Numbered from the stretch's first letter, positions 51,391-62,750 are shown. The stretch is 64,000 nucleotides of DNA from Diogma glabrata (GCA_963693315.1 OY856186.1:385500865-385564864); one strand, 5' to 3'. Notes: generated by a model not told the origin, from the letters alone. Numbers and translations are program-made.

Positions 51391-51986
51391 AAATAGACAT
51401 TCCAAATTGCAATAATTCCCATAGAGCTGAAAATTGGTACAGACCTTCAGTTCACCATTATAAATAATATGTCAAAAGTCCCCATCGATCCCATGTGTGC
51501 GTAAAAAGTTATTCAAGGTCAAAGGTCAAACAAATCGGTTTTTTGCGTTTTTCTCGTCAACGGTAAATATTATCGCCAAAGTAGGTGAAATAAAACTTGT
51601 AGATTATTAAATTTTCTACAAAAATCGTCCTAATACTTTTTTTCGTACGGATCACCCTTTAAGAGATATCGCGGTTTCAAAACATGAAAATACTAAAAAA
51701 CACGTCTTCGTCGTCTATTATGCATACACATACACATACAAATTATACGAATCAAGAATATAAAATATTAATGAATACACACTTAAAAGAAACTCAGTCC
51801 CCAATCTCATTCGTCCGTATAACCTTGAGAAACATCTGTTTGCTATTCTTTTGTTCGAGTGACGACGGTTGTATACCTGCTTTTTAAGGATGTATATGAA
51901 GTTGGTCGTTCGTTTATACTTTTAGTGTTTAACGTTACCTTGCGGCGTGTACACGTGTTTATTGCTATTATTTTTTATAATAATTT

Positions 51987-54144
51987 GTGCTGTTCAATAG
52001 TTTAGAAAATGTCGAATTTTTTTTAATTTGTAGTAAATCTTTGACTGAAAGTGAAACTTTTGTTGTTGATCGTGGAATAAAGACTTTGATTGATTCAAGT
52101 GCTGCAAGAAATGATGGATTTCTTGAGTATTTGAAAAACAATAAATCTGTGACAATCCACAAGCATTGCCGTAAAATTTATACTCGAAAGAGTACAATTG
52201 CTGCAGTTAAAAGGCAGCACGAGACGGAAGAAGCAAGTACATCTAAAAATAGTCCACCTCCTACTCGAATGCGGGTAAATGAGTCTGATTTTTGTTTTAA
52301 AAAATATTGTTTATTTTGCGGTAATGACGCATCATTACCGCAAAATAAACAATATTTTTGTGAAGAGGCTGAAATAAAAAAAGCAAAACATTTGCGGCGT
52401 AAAGTTTATAAAATAGCTACACTTGAATTTAAAGAATCTATTTAGCTCGAAAGATAGCTCGAAATCGTTCTGATGATGTAGCAAAAAATCTTGTTGCACG
52501 CATCGACTATGAATTTGATTTAGTTGCTGCTGAGGCTAAGTACCATAGTAATTGGTATTATTCCTTTTTGAAACCCAATACTGGAGGTAAAATCGTCGTC
52601 CTCAAGATGAATCTACAAATTCTGCGATGAATAAAATATGTACATACATTGAAAATAGTGATGATTGCCAGTTTTCATTAGACGAACTAAATAATAATTG
52701 TGAAAATCCAGGTATAGATAGTAGACCTATTAAGACACGATTAAAGATGAAGTATGGTAATAAAATTATTATCAGTGAAAAGCAAGAAGATTAACAATTA
52801 TGTATTTGTTTTATTGATAATCAGCATGATATTCTCAACAGAGCTTGGTATGAGAAAAAAAAATGAAAAAGACGAACGGTTTAGAATATTGAAAACTGCG
52901 GCAGCAATCATTCGAGAGGAGTCTTTAGTATTTGATAATAATGAATACCCCGCCTAATCGAATGTTTGAAGATATTGGAAGTGATATTCCAGAATCATTA
53001 AATTATTTTTTGGAGCAAATAATTTTAAAAATTAAACGATTTAATTTAGAACATTTAAAACTAGTGTGTACAAATATCAGCCACAGTATTATGACTGCTG
53101 TTCGGCCTAGGTCTTTTAAATCAAATTTGCAATTGGGTCTCTCCGTTGTTTTTCATCGTCATTTTGGATCAAAACGTCTCATTCAAATTTTGTCGTCTTA
53201 TGGTTTGTGTGCATTCTACGACGCGATGTGTTTGAAGCAGCAGCAGTTTTTCATCAATCGCCTCATATTTTACCACCAGAAACTAGCACATTTATTCAAT
53301 TTGTAGAAAACAATGCAGACATCAATGTGCATACTTTATATGGCCATAACACGTTTCACATAATGGGAATCATTCAAATTGTTACTCCAAAAAGTTCAGT
53401 CAAATTGGAAGAGTCTATATCACGCATAAATGAAGTTCGTTCGTTCAAAAAAGCTCACGTGCAATTACAAATCTATCAAAACAATGGTGTTGTAGGTTAT
53501 AGTAAAATATATGTGCAAAATCTTGCTTATAATGAAAATGAAGCAGCTGTATTTTCACTTAAAAAAATTGATATGATAAGGTTTTATGGGGAATGGAAAA
53601 ATTTATCGTTACCTGGATGGAATGGTTATATTGAACGTTTAACGAGTAATATTATAAATTTTTCCACATCCAAAATTTCACTTTTACCATTTATTCATCA
53701 ACCAGCAAGTAACTACAGCATTGTGTACACAACTTTTTTCTGTGCTTTGGAGAACGCAAAACGTTATGACCACGATGTATGCGTCATTACTTTTGATCAG
53801 TCTCTGTATGCAGAAGCTCGACAAATCGTATCTGCAGCACCTGAAGGATCTGAATTATCGAAAATCATAGTCAGACTGGGATGATTTCATTTACTCATGT
53901 CGTTTTTTGGAGCCGTTGGTTATATTATGCAAGGAAGTGGCATAAAAGAGGTGCTTTCTTTAATTTAATTTCATTAAACAAGATGTTGAATGGTCATGCT
54001 TACTCCTGCTCCAGAGAAACTTCTTAAAACCATTTTTTACAATTGCAAAAAAGGTTGTACTGCAAGCTGTGGCTGTAAAAAAGTTGGATTGCTTTGCTCA
54101 GTAGCATGTACCAACTGTCAAGGCCAAACATGCTCAAATGTTTA
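51987..54144 (+). pseudogene. Transposon protein with Cys-rich C-terminal tail, decayed
   Basis: One protein is spread over several frames. N-terminal: CSKSLTESETFVVDRGIKTL, KSVTIHKHCRKIYTRKS, LFCGNDASLPQ (possible zinc-binding CxxxC..), then RARNRSDDVAKNLVARIDY and DLVAAEAKYHSNW (52445-52560). Middle: LKLVCTNISHSIMTAVRPRS, then (53207-53884) FVENNADINVHTLYGHNTFH, FIHQPASNYSIVYTTFF and CVITFDQSLYAEARQIV, ending IIVRLG. After a stop, FHLLMSFFGAVGYIMQGSGI (53885 on). C-terminal: APEKLLKTIFYNCKKGC followed by CGCKKVGLLCSVACTNC (54006-54140). I recognise this block order from widespread uncharacterised arthropod and cnidarian proteins. Aspartates in NNADIN and TFDQ could belong to an RNase H-like fold; this is inference. 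Confidence 0.75.
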
Positions 54145-54716
54145 ATGAACCCTTTTTAGTCATCTCTCTTTTGCAATCATTCATTTGGACGACTATTGTG
54201 AGCCCATTAAACAACCAAATCACACTATGGCCACTTTAACCTGTGATGACTAAAAGGGTTAATTATCTAATTTTTATCTAATAATAAGGGCTCACAATAG
54301 GTCGTGGGTATATTTCTGCCGGGGAAACCACGTTAAAAAAAAGCGCCAAGCACGGGGTGGTGCGGAAATGTGTGCATATTCTATAGAATACGACTTTTTT
54401 ATCTTTTAAAACCGCGATATCTCTTAAACGGGGTGATTCATACGAAAAAAGTATCAGGACAATTTTTGTAGAGAATTTAATGATCTACAAGATTTATTTC
54501 ACATATTTTGGCGATAATATTTACCGTTGACATGAAAAACGCAAAAAACCGATTTTTTTTACCTTTGACCTTGAATAACTTTTTACGCACACATGGGATC
54601 GCTGGGGACTTTTGACATATTATTTATAATGTAGAACTTAAGGTCTGTACCAATTTTCAGCTCTATGGGAATAATTGTAAGCCTAGCCCTTTTTTATGTC
54701 TATTCCTACCGGACTA

Positions 54717-55947
54717 TTATATTGTTTTTATTTTTTTACATCTTATCATGAAAAATAAGTATATGTCGTATTTCATTATATGATAAGAATTTATTGCTTA
54801 TTCATTCTTTAATCTACAAAATTTTGATTTGACAATGCTTTGAAAGCACATGTGTCCAATCCACCCGCTAATTAAATTTGCAATGGGAAAGCATGTTTGA
54901 ATCCAAATTCGAAATAAAAACATTCGTGGATTGAATAGTAATCGATACTATGTGCAACATCATCTCGAATATAATAAATTGTTGTTCTTACCGAAACTCG
55001 AATTTTTCAAATTTTTTTTTTTTCGTTAGTCGAATCACTAAATTTCAAATATAGTTTTTTGCCATCTTCCACACATTCATTCTTGATAGCGTTGGTTATA
55101 CACCCAATCCTAATTTTGAGCTACATTTTACAATAAATATTTATTGAATTTTTAAAGAAATCCTCAGGAGTATGTCCTGAAAAGACAAAATATATGGACT
55201 ATGGAGCAATCTAAAATAAAATTAAATTGTTTGTTTTTTTTTTAAATAAATATACATACGCTCGGTAATGCGCTTAAAACAAATAAGTTATTCAAGAAAT
55301 TACGCCATTAGCCTACGGCAAGAAGTGTAAGCTACAACTCCTTTAACTAGTTTCCCAAACAAATTTAATCATTCAACTAACATATATTCCTGAAGAAATT
55401 GTTGGTAAGTTTTTAATTGTGGTTATCGATGGGATCAGAAATTTCCAATGAATTTTTTCAATATTAGAATCACCAAAAAACCACAATTCCGATAAGATAA
55501 AAAAATTCAGGAGTCCATACATAAACAAGTACATATAGACGTGGTCAACAGTTAAGTTTCGAATTCCTCTTAGATTGATTTTCTTAAAACGTCGATTGAA
55601 AATCCCATGATAAAAACTATTCTTATTCGACACCAAAGTTGAATTTCAGTGGTTGGTCAGAAAATTTGAATGGATTAATTAATTAATAATATCTTTGGGG
55701 AATTTTTGTATTAAATTTCTTGTCAGAACTGTGTGTGGATTCTGAAGGTGGGATATTTCTATTTAGTCACCATTCTGTAGGTCTTTATTTGCATGTTTTC
55801 AATCATAAATCAAAAGCCGATATATGATCAATCGTTGTAATTATATGTTATAATATATGAGTATATGTAATGAACTTGAAGCTGAACTAACTATTGGAAT
55901 CTTGTGAACTTTAGCTTTAGCAGATAGCAAAATTTTCTATTATTTAT
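54717..55947. other. Spacer, nothing recognised
   Basis: AT-rich, short open frames only. Confidence 0.5.
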
Positions 55948-56055
55948 TATATTGATTTTTATAAAATACAAATATTAAATTTTTCGTCAAGTGACGTATT
56001 TATTTATAATTTTTATTATTATTGTATAAAATAAAATAAAATAAAAATATAATTT

Positions 56056-56098
56056 TCCTAAACGCGTTTCGACAAATTTACTGTCATTATCAATAGGA
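56056..56098 (-). ncRNA. Degenerate type I hammerhead motif, Penelope tail (left copy)
   Basis: Same sequence as 57876-57918 on the other strand, with the identical T3/A8 exchange. Confidence 0.5.
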
Positions 56099-56344
56099 GA
56101 GTTAAAACTAAACTTAATATTACGAAAATTATTTATTGTGATGAAGGATTAGTTTTGAATTTTATTGCCGTTTCGTAGAGTTCGTTGTTTTTTATGGGTA
56201 GTTTGTCATTTAACAATATGTTGTTGTCTCTTTTTGATGTTTTGTATATATGGAATTCTTCGATGATGTCCATAAGCTTGCCTTTTTGACATTTTTCAAT
56301 TACTTCGACGTCTACTTCAAAATTGTTTTTGTAACACATGCGTA

Positions 56345-56895
56345 CAAAATATTCAATTTTGTACTAGAATAGAATACAAGAAAAAACTACTTTTCGCCAC
56401 ATGTGACTACAAAATATTTTGTGCACGGGCTAGCACGCCGCCTGCATGTGAGATTTGTAGTTAAATCTATCCATATATCTATCTATATATAATATTTTTA
56501 TAGCACTAAAATATCAAAATAATAATTTAAATAACTTACCATATAGTAAAAACAACTTAAACACATTGCATCATTGAAATTGCAAGAAAAAACAATTTAT
56601 TTAGGTCTTCAAAGTTTATTATTTTGACAGCTTAGTTGGATTCCTATGTGTTGTTTTAGTTGGATTGTGTGTTTATATTTTCGAACTCGAATAATTTACA
56701 AATATTACAACAAAGGTGGCGCACTTTAATTATTTAAAAGCTTAAATTTGTTTATAACTTTGCTAACTAAATGATTAAATGAACAATTAAATAAATATTT
56801 ATAAATTTTACGCACTTGTTACAAAAAATAGTGTGTATTACTAGTGCGAATGCGTTTTCCAAACAAGAGTTAGTTTGCCGCACGACCGCAGGGAG
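56345..56895. other. Insertion of about 550 bp in the left Penelope copy
   Basis: In the right copy the coding sequence runs straight from the CACACACA stretch to AATTTTGAAGTAGAC. Here it is separated by AT-rich sequence including GTGCACGGGCTAGCACGCC and a CCGCACGACCGCAGGGAGGG end. No clear terminal repeats; the CA-repeat hides the exact left junction. Confidence 0.6.
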
Positions 56896-57444
56896 GGACA
56901 ATCTACTATTGTGTGTGTGTGTGTTGTTCAGTAATTAGATGGGCTGCAAAGTTTGATAGGTTGTTGTTGGTATTGTTGCTAGGTAGGTGTTCCTTAAACA
57001 TTTTTATTAGTTTTCTACCTGATTGACCTATGTAGAATTTTTCGCAGGTGTTGCATTTTAATTTGTAGATGCCGGTGGAATTTTTATTGTCTATTTCTGG
57101 ATTGTTCTTTAATTTATTTTTGATGCTGTTGTTTGTTTTGAACTTTGTAATTGTATTTTCTGAAGAGATTTTTGATGTCATGTGGTATGAAGTTGGGGTA
57201 TTCGGCTGGTATGTATTGTGTGTTGTTTTCATCTTCTGTTTTTAACAATTTTGAGAGGCTGTTCTTTTTCTTTTTTGTTTTTTTATTAATTTTTCTATCA
57301 TCTTGGTGTCATATCCATTGGCTGATGCGATTTGTTTGATAGTACTAATTTCTTGGTTGTAATCCTGCTTGTTCATTGGTATGGTGAGTAGACGGTGGAC
57401 GAAGCTGTTATATGCTGTTATTTTGTGTTCTTGTGGATGATGTA

Positions 57445-58027
57445 AAAATAAAGAACAAACCAGAAATAGACAATAAAAATTCCACCGGCATCTACAAATT
57501 AAAATGCAACACCTGCGAAAAATTCTACATAGGCCAATCAGGTAGAAAACTAATAAAAAGGTATAAGGAACACCTACCTAGCAACAATACCAACAACAAC
57601 CAATCAAACTTTGCAGCCCATCTAATTACCGAACAACACACACACAAACAATTTTGAAGTAGACCTCGAAGTAATTAAAAAATGTCAAAAAGGCAAGCTT
57701 ATGGACACCATCGAAGAATTCCATATATACAAAACATCAAAAAAAGACAACAACATATTGTTAAATGACAAACTACCCATAAAAAACAACGAACTCTACG
57801 AAACGGCAATAAAATTCAAAACTAATCCTTCATCACAATAAATAATTTTCGTAATATTAAGTTTAGTTTTAACTCTCCTATTGATAATGACAGTAAATTT
57901 GTCGAAACGCGTTTAGGAAAATTATATTTTTATTTTATTTTATTTTATACAATAATAATAAAAATTATAAATAAATACGTCACTTGACGAAAAATTTAAT
58001 ATTTGTATTTTATAAAAATTAATATCA
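57445..58027 (+). pseudogene. Penelope-like element, right copy (GIY-YIG and tail)
   Basis: It begins within the linker (KNKPEIDNKNSTGIYKLKC), carries the GIY..FYIG motif with R at IGQSGR and E at KEHL, then FEVDLEVIKKCQKGKLMD-like sequence in the next frame and a stop at 57838-57840. The tail contains the hammerhead-like motif and AAAATTATATTTTTATTTTA, ending near AAAATTAATATCA. It is head to head with the left copy; the RT domain is absent, so it is 5'-truncated. Confidence 0.85.
57876..57918 (+). ncRNA. Degenerate type I hammerhead motif, Penelope tail (right copy)
   Basis: TCCTA (57876-57880) pairs with TAGGA (57914-57918) as stem I. TTGATAA occupies the CUGANGA position, so C3 and G8 are replaced by T and A, which could still pair. 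GACA/TGTC form stem II, then GAAA and the palindrome ACGCGT as minimal stem III with T at the cleavage position. One extra T precedes stem II. Probably weak or inactive. Confidence 0.5.
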
Positions 58028-58029
58028 GT

Positions 58030-59519
58030 GACGCGAAAAACAAAAAAAACACTCCAAATGGCCAACAACCATCCAGGAAACAACAATTATATCGATTTAT
58101 ATTATATTTCTATAATACATTCATCACTCAGACTTTTTGTTAGCCCATGTTTTTCTAGAGGACCAAGAATGAAGTTCCGTTTTGAAAAGCTCTTTTTTGA
58201 TTGTAAAAAGATTTAAGTGATTCATAGAATTTATGTACTACACAAAGGTCAAGGAGTAATGATCTAACGTTAATCTGACGAAGTATTCGATAAAATCTCA
58301 CCTACAGACTAAAACCCACTAACCGTGGAATAGAAATACAAAGTACCATGGTTAATCTGACCCGTGTTCCACATGTGTCAAATTGCCAAATTTTATTTAT
58401 ATTCCCAGTTCATCACTGATTGGTTTTTGTGTCATACAATATTGAATATATCCAAAATAAAAAAAAACACTTCCCTCCGATTTGCTTTTCACGTTCAACG
58501 AATTGTGGCAAAATTTTACTAACTTTTAGATTGCGTTTGCTAACAAATAGCGTTAACATTTTTACGGCGCTTAGTGATCAATATAAAAAATGCTCGCAAT
58601 CAAAAATATTTTTTACAGGGGCGCACACAAGGAAAGTGGGTTCGGGTCCGGACCGCCTCCTAAACAATTATTTGTAAGTGTATCCATAATAAATTAAAGA
58701 TTAACATCTCTGAATATCAGAAGATACGATGCTAAGTACGGAATTAAGGTTTGTGAGAATTGATCAATTTTTTTGAGGATTTTTTAACGCTTATTTTAAA
58801 GTTTCGAGGATTAAAATTATTAGGGAAGACCTACGGAGATTCCAGACTCCGTGAAAAAAATCGCTTTGAAACGCGGCAGTTCTACATCTTGTCACTCGAA
58901 CAGTAAAAAGATGGTCTGCTATTGATGCTCTGGTGTAACGTGTGAAGTTTGCAGGCTCAGTCAAAATCGATTTGATTCAGACAGACGCTCATTCACATAT
59001 TTAATGAATTTGTAAAATACCTTCAAATCAGCGACATACAAGCAATCTGGCAAGTCGGATTTGAATTGCTAATCAATTTAACAGCTCTAATGTGTAGAAT
59101 CAAGACACTTTAAAATTAATTAGTAATTATGTATGCTGCATTTTCTAGGTGAGAACAATATTCCTCGCAGGGACGATTAAATAACATCCCACTTCATATT
59201 ATTTTCAACCTCAACTACTTGAAGTCTAACAGATTCTTTCTCTTCAAGATCAGTTTTTCTTCAAGAATCAAACTTTAATGAAAACGAATTAGGCGTTGAT
59301 AACCTAGAAAAACAGCTAACTTTAGTTTTGCTCGTGTTGAATTCATCATTGTTAGCAATACCCGAATCCATAAATGTTTTTAAATCAATGTTTAATGACC
59401 CTATGAAATTTGACTAAGTGTCATTAAGCGCTACCGGTGAGTATAGATTAAGTGTTTCATGAGAAACATGAGGCGTGCTTCCATAAGCAAAACTATCTTT
59501 CATTGTCTTTCTTTAATTA
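58030..59519. other. Spacer, nothing recognised
   Basis: No supported gene. GGGGCGCACACAAGGAAAG at about 58618 resembles sequence near other LINE ends (AGGGCGCATACAAGGGAG at 25102) and may mark an old LINE junction. Confidence 0.5.
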
Positions 59520-60140
59520 TTTTTGACGACTTAAGAAGCTCATAGTATTAAAATTAATGTTCTTCTCAAATAATTTAGCAACAACCGACAAGATTGATAT
59601 GGGTTTGTAATTTGTTGGATCCGTTTTAGGCACATTTTTTGCTGTACACTACTCATTTTTTCAAAAAATCCCCTTCTTAAACGACAAATAGACAATTTTA
59701 GTAAGGATTGATGCTAATTTCTTTGCAAATGTTTTAAAAATAACTGAAGGAATACTATCTGGCCCAGATGCCTTATTAGTATTAATTTGTATAAGCATTT
59801 TCCAAATTATATTTTTACGAAAAATGATCCGCCCCATTTTGATAGAGACTACAGGAACTGGATTAGGTTCCACTAATGGCTTTTTTAAAATTGCGTTGGG
59901 TGCTTTGCTTGCGCATACCCAGGTGTATAATTTCTGAAAAATTAGAAGCAGAAATGTTTGAATTAAACATATCTCTAAGTCCCTGCCAATCTTCATCTTT
60001 GTAATCCCAAACAAGACCAGGGTTAGTTTTAAACGGTTTAAGAACTTGTAAATTTAGAGGTGTGGAAATCAAATTATGATCTGACCCAACTAAAGGTTCT
60101 GATACTTTTAATTGTACCAACGAAAGATCATTTGTCAAAA
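59520..60140 (-). pseudogene. LINE fragment (endonuclease end + RT start), minus strand
   Basis: On the minus strand VSEPLVGSDHNLISTPLNL gives the SDH motif that ends the AP endonuclease, then WDYKDEDWQGLRDMFNSNIS, the RT-preceding NKASGPDSIPSVIFKTFAKK, and YKPISILSVVAK-like sequence near 59590. Frameshifts occur. The same piece occurs at 25100-25770. Confidence 0.8.
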
Positions 60141-60176
60141 AAATCCACTACTTTCGCCAGGAATATTTATTATTTA

Positions 60177-60238
60177 TTTCACTCAGATAATATACCAACC
60201 TTCCAGAGTTCCTAGGTTGGTATATTATCTGAGTGAAA
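60177..60238. repeat. Perfect 24-bp hairpin
   Basis: The arm 60177-60200 (..CTCAGATAATATACCAACC) is inverted exactly at 60215-60238 with a 14-bp loop. It sits between the two oppositely oriented LINE pieces. Confidence 0.9.
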
Positions 60239-60379
60239 ATAAATATATAATAATATAATAATAATATACTAAAAATTTTGTTTGACCAATATGTTTTAGT
60301 ATCAATAAGTTCGTTCCATTCACAATAATGAAACCCCAACAAAAATATTTGTCTTCCAAGACAGCCAGATTGACCCTTA

Positions 60380-61840
60380 GACACGAAATTTTTACAATGC
60401 CATTAATCCTTTAAAATCTGGTTCCAAATCTTTTCATCTATTATTAACGGTGGTTTAATGGTCACTGACCCAGCAAGAAAAGCCACATTGTTCACGGAAC
60501 GCTTTGTTTTGAACTCGATCGTTTTGGAAACACCTAGAAAAATAAGCCAAATCCAGTCGTCAGGAGTTAGTATGAAAAATCTTGATTTCAAAACCAAAAT
60601 TGTCGAAAAAATCTTAAGAGCATTAAATACCAACAACGCCTCTGGTCTGGACAACATTCCTCCCTATAGATCTAAAAACATTTTCAAAAGAACTTGCACT
60701 TACTCTTACCAAAATTTTCTACAAATTCTATAAATCTGGTATTTTCCCTCCGTGCTTGTCAGCCAATGTCTAGCCCGTCGCAAAAAAAAGGAACAAATTG
60801 AACTTTGTAGCCCATCGTTGGAACAGCATACTTGATAAAGGTGGTGAAACGTACGTTATCCCAATAGACATCTCAAAAGCATTTGATCGAATCTGGCATG
60901 CCTGATCAACAAGTTCGTTGCGTAGGATTTCACCGCACGTTCTTAAAGCTCCATCGATGGATTTTCTTCTGAGTCTAAATTAATTAACGCTGATGTACCC
61001 CTCAGTAAGACTCAGTTTTATTCCTTACTCTAGTTTTAATTTATATCAACGAATCTAGAAATTCACCAGATTTCCGATAAATAGTTTTGCAGATGATAGT
61101 ACACTGCACATGATATTCGCCACCCTATCTTCAAAGAGTAAAATGCATAAACGAATAAAGCCTGACAAAAATTTAGTCAATTTAATTCCACCAAAACACA
61201 GCTATTGATTGTTTCCAGATCAAAGGGTTCGCCAATGATATTTCAATTAGTATGTGTGACGATCAAATAGACGAATGTGAAAACGTTCGTTTATTGGGAG
61301 ACGCAATTTCCAATGTGCTACTATGGAACGATCATATAATGGCAATTGCAAACAGCGTGTCAAAAAAACTCTGCCTCCTCAATAGATGTAAAAAATATTT
61401 CACTCCGTATCAATCACTTCACATTTATACGTCCAATATTCGTCCTTGTATGGAGTATTGATGGCAAGATTGGGCGCTGCACCTGTTTCCATCCAGGCTC
61501 TTTCTGACTCTGTACAAGAGCGTGCTATGCGAAGTGTGGGTGATCGAAATTTAACATAAAATCTTGATTCCCTACAACACCGTTGGACTGTTGCTGATCT
61601 CGTTGTTTTTTATAAATATCGTCACCAGAAGTGCTCGAACGAAATCAGATCCATTATGCCTCAAACATATTCTTTTTCCCTGTTTTAGGGTCTCGGGGAC
61701 GTTCAATCCACGAAAGTTTAGAAAAAGCGTGCGTCAACACCTCAGAACGCATGTTGTTATGGAACCTAGTTCTTAAAAGGTATCTATGTGTTGTTGTGAC
61801 ACATATTGTAATTCCTATAACACAACACTTATTAAAATTC
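60380..61840 (+). pseudogene. LINE family B, RT to 3' end, degenerate
   Basis: In order: TLFTERFVLNSIVLETPRK (60490), NTNNASGLDNIP (60627), NIFKRTCTYSYQNFLQIL, VIPIDISKAFDRIWHA (60858), the RT active site SFADDSTLH (61084-61110), VRLLGDAISNVLLWNDHIMA (61282), YTSNIRPCMEY and FNPRKFRKSVRQHLRTHVV (61704). The tail has CTTAAAAGGTATCTATGTGT and the 3' stem-loop. Stops and frameshifts are many. It gives the best view of the family B RT domain in the window. Confidence 0.85.
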
Positions 61841-62069
61841 TTTGGACACCCCTAAAGTTTTTTCTGTGTGCTGCTTTTTTATATTGGTTCTCGGTATACC
61901 TTTTTGAATGTCCTAACCGTGTCCCTTCAATCTAGTTTTAAATAGAACATGTTGTAGAACCACACTCTTAAAAGCCATTATTGTCTATTACATAAACATA
62001 ACACTTCAATGAAAAGCTAATTATATTTTGAAGATTTAATTTTAAAAACTATTTCTTTTATTTTTTTAG

Positions 62070-62750
62070 GTTGGAAGAATACCCGCAGACCATCCGTTAG
62101 TTGGAGGACATAAAGGACCAGTATTAGATATAGCATGGTGTCCGCATAATGATAATGTAATAGCATCAGGTTCTGAAGATTGCGTAGTAAAAGTTTGGGA
62201 AATTCCTGATAGTGGATTATCCAGAACATTAACAGATCCTGTTGTTGATTTACTGTACCATCAAAGACGTGTCGGAGTTGTAGTATGGCATCCAGCAGCG
62301 CTGAATGTGCTTTTAACAGCTGGTGCTGATAATCAAATTGTTATATGGAATGTAGGAACTGGTGAGGTTCTTGTACACATAGATTCACATCCTGATATTG
62401 TTTATAGTGCCTGTTGGAATTGGGATGGCTCAAAATTAGTAACAACTTGTAAAGATAAAAAAATACGTATAATTGATCCACGAACGGGAGATGTTGAAAG
62501 TGAGGCGCTTTGTCATGATGGATCAAAAGCAACAAGAGCGATATTTTTAAGGCATGGTCTTATATTTACAACTGGATTTAATCGATCATCCGAAAGACAA
62601 TATTCGTTACGAGCGCCGGATGCTTTAAACGAACCAATTGTTATGGTTGAATTAGATACATCGAATGGAGTTATGTTTCCATTATATGATCCAGATACAA
62701 ATATAGTTTATTTATGTGGTAAAGGAGATTCAGTTATTAGGTATTTTGAA
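62070..62750 (+). CDS. coro: Coronin, second coding exon (WD40 propeller)
   Basis: This exon of 227 codons continues coronin in phase 0 from the exon ending at 10342. It encodes the first blades of the WD40 beta-propeller. Blade 1 contains [20 protein letters not shown] and ends VKVWEIP. Blade 2 ends [12 protein letters not shown], blade 3 ends [12 protein letters not shown], blade 4 carries the coronin signature [20 protein letters not shown], and blade 5 ends [10 protein letters not shown]. The acceptor is a T-rich tract plus TAG (AG 62068-62069). The donor is GAA|GTAAGT at 62751, phase 0. Codons 67-293 are therefore here, and the rest of the propeller, the unique region and the C-terminal coiled coil lie beyond the window. 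The frame is open with no stop or shift, in contrast to every other coding signal nearby. An apparent continuation after 62750 is just read-through into the intron. Confidence 0.96.

Larger units (their letters stand above)
50635..54716 (+). mobile_element. DNA transposon with about 315-bp terminal inverted repeats
   Basis: The right end, inverted, reads TAGTCCGGTAGGAATAGACA. The left end is TAGTCCGGTAGAAA at 50635, interrupted by a 742-bp insertion and resuming AAATAGACATTCC at 51391. The arms 51391-51690 and 54400-54716 share GTCTGTACCAATTTTCAGCT (inverted) and ACCGCGATATCTCTTAA (as ACGCGATATCT-type variants). Between them is a decayed gene at 51987-54144. Target duplication unresolved; superfamily not assigned. 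Confidence 0.85.
55948..57440 (-). pseudogene. Penelope-like element, left copy (C-terminal RT/linker + GIY-YIG)
   Basis: On the minus strand the order is FVHRLLTIPMNKQDYNQEI and ASANGYDTKMIEKLIKKQKR (57300-57420), then, after a frameshift, the GIY-YIG endonuclease with GIYKLKCNTCEKFYIGQSGR (about 57000-57075) and KEHLPSNN. The C-terminal end is FEVDVEVIEKCQKGKLMDII, EEFHIYKTSKRDNNILLNDK to a stop at 56133. The 3' tail with a hammerhead-like motif runs to about 55948. A segment of about 550 bp (56345-56895) is inserted in the reading frame compared with the right copy. GIY-YIG joined to this RT type is diagnostic of endonuclease-positive Penelope-like elements. Confidence 0.85.

Noticed and set aside
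53207..53884. 225-codon frame at 53207 as a functional host gene
   Set aside because: It is one piece of a multi-frame protein between transposon inverted repeats; the frame shifts at its start and a stop cuts the conserved FHLLMSFFG continuation.
59520..61840. Single LINE with a 5' inversion from twin priming
   Set aside because: The minus and plus pieces both include the RT region around NKASGPDSIP / NNASGLDNIP, so they overlap and cannot be halves of one copy.
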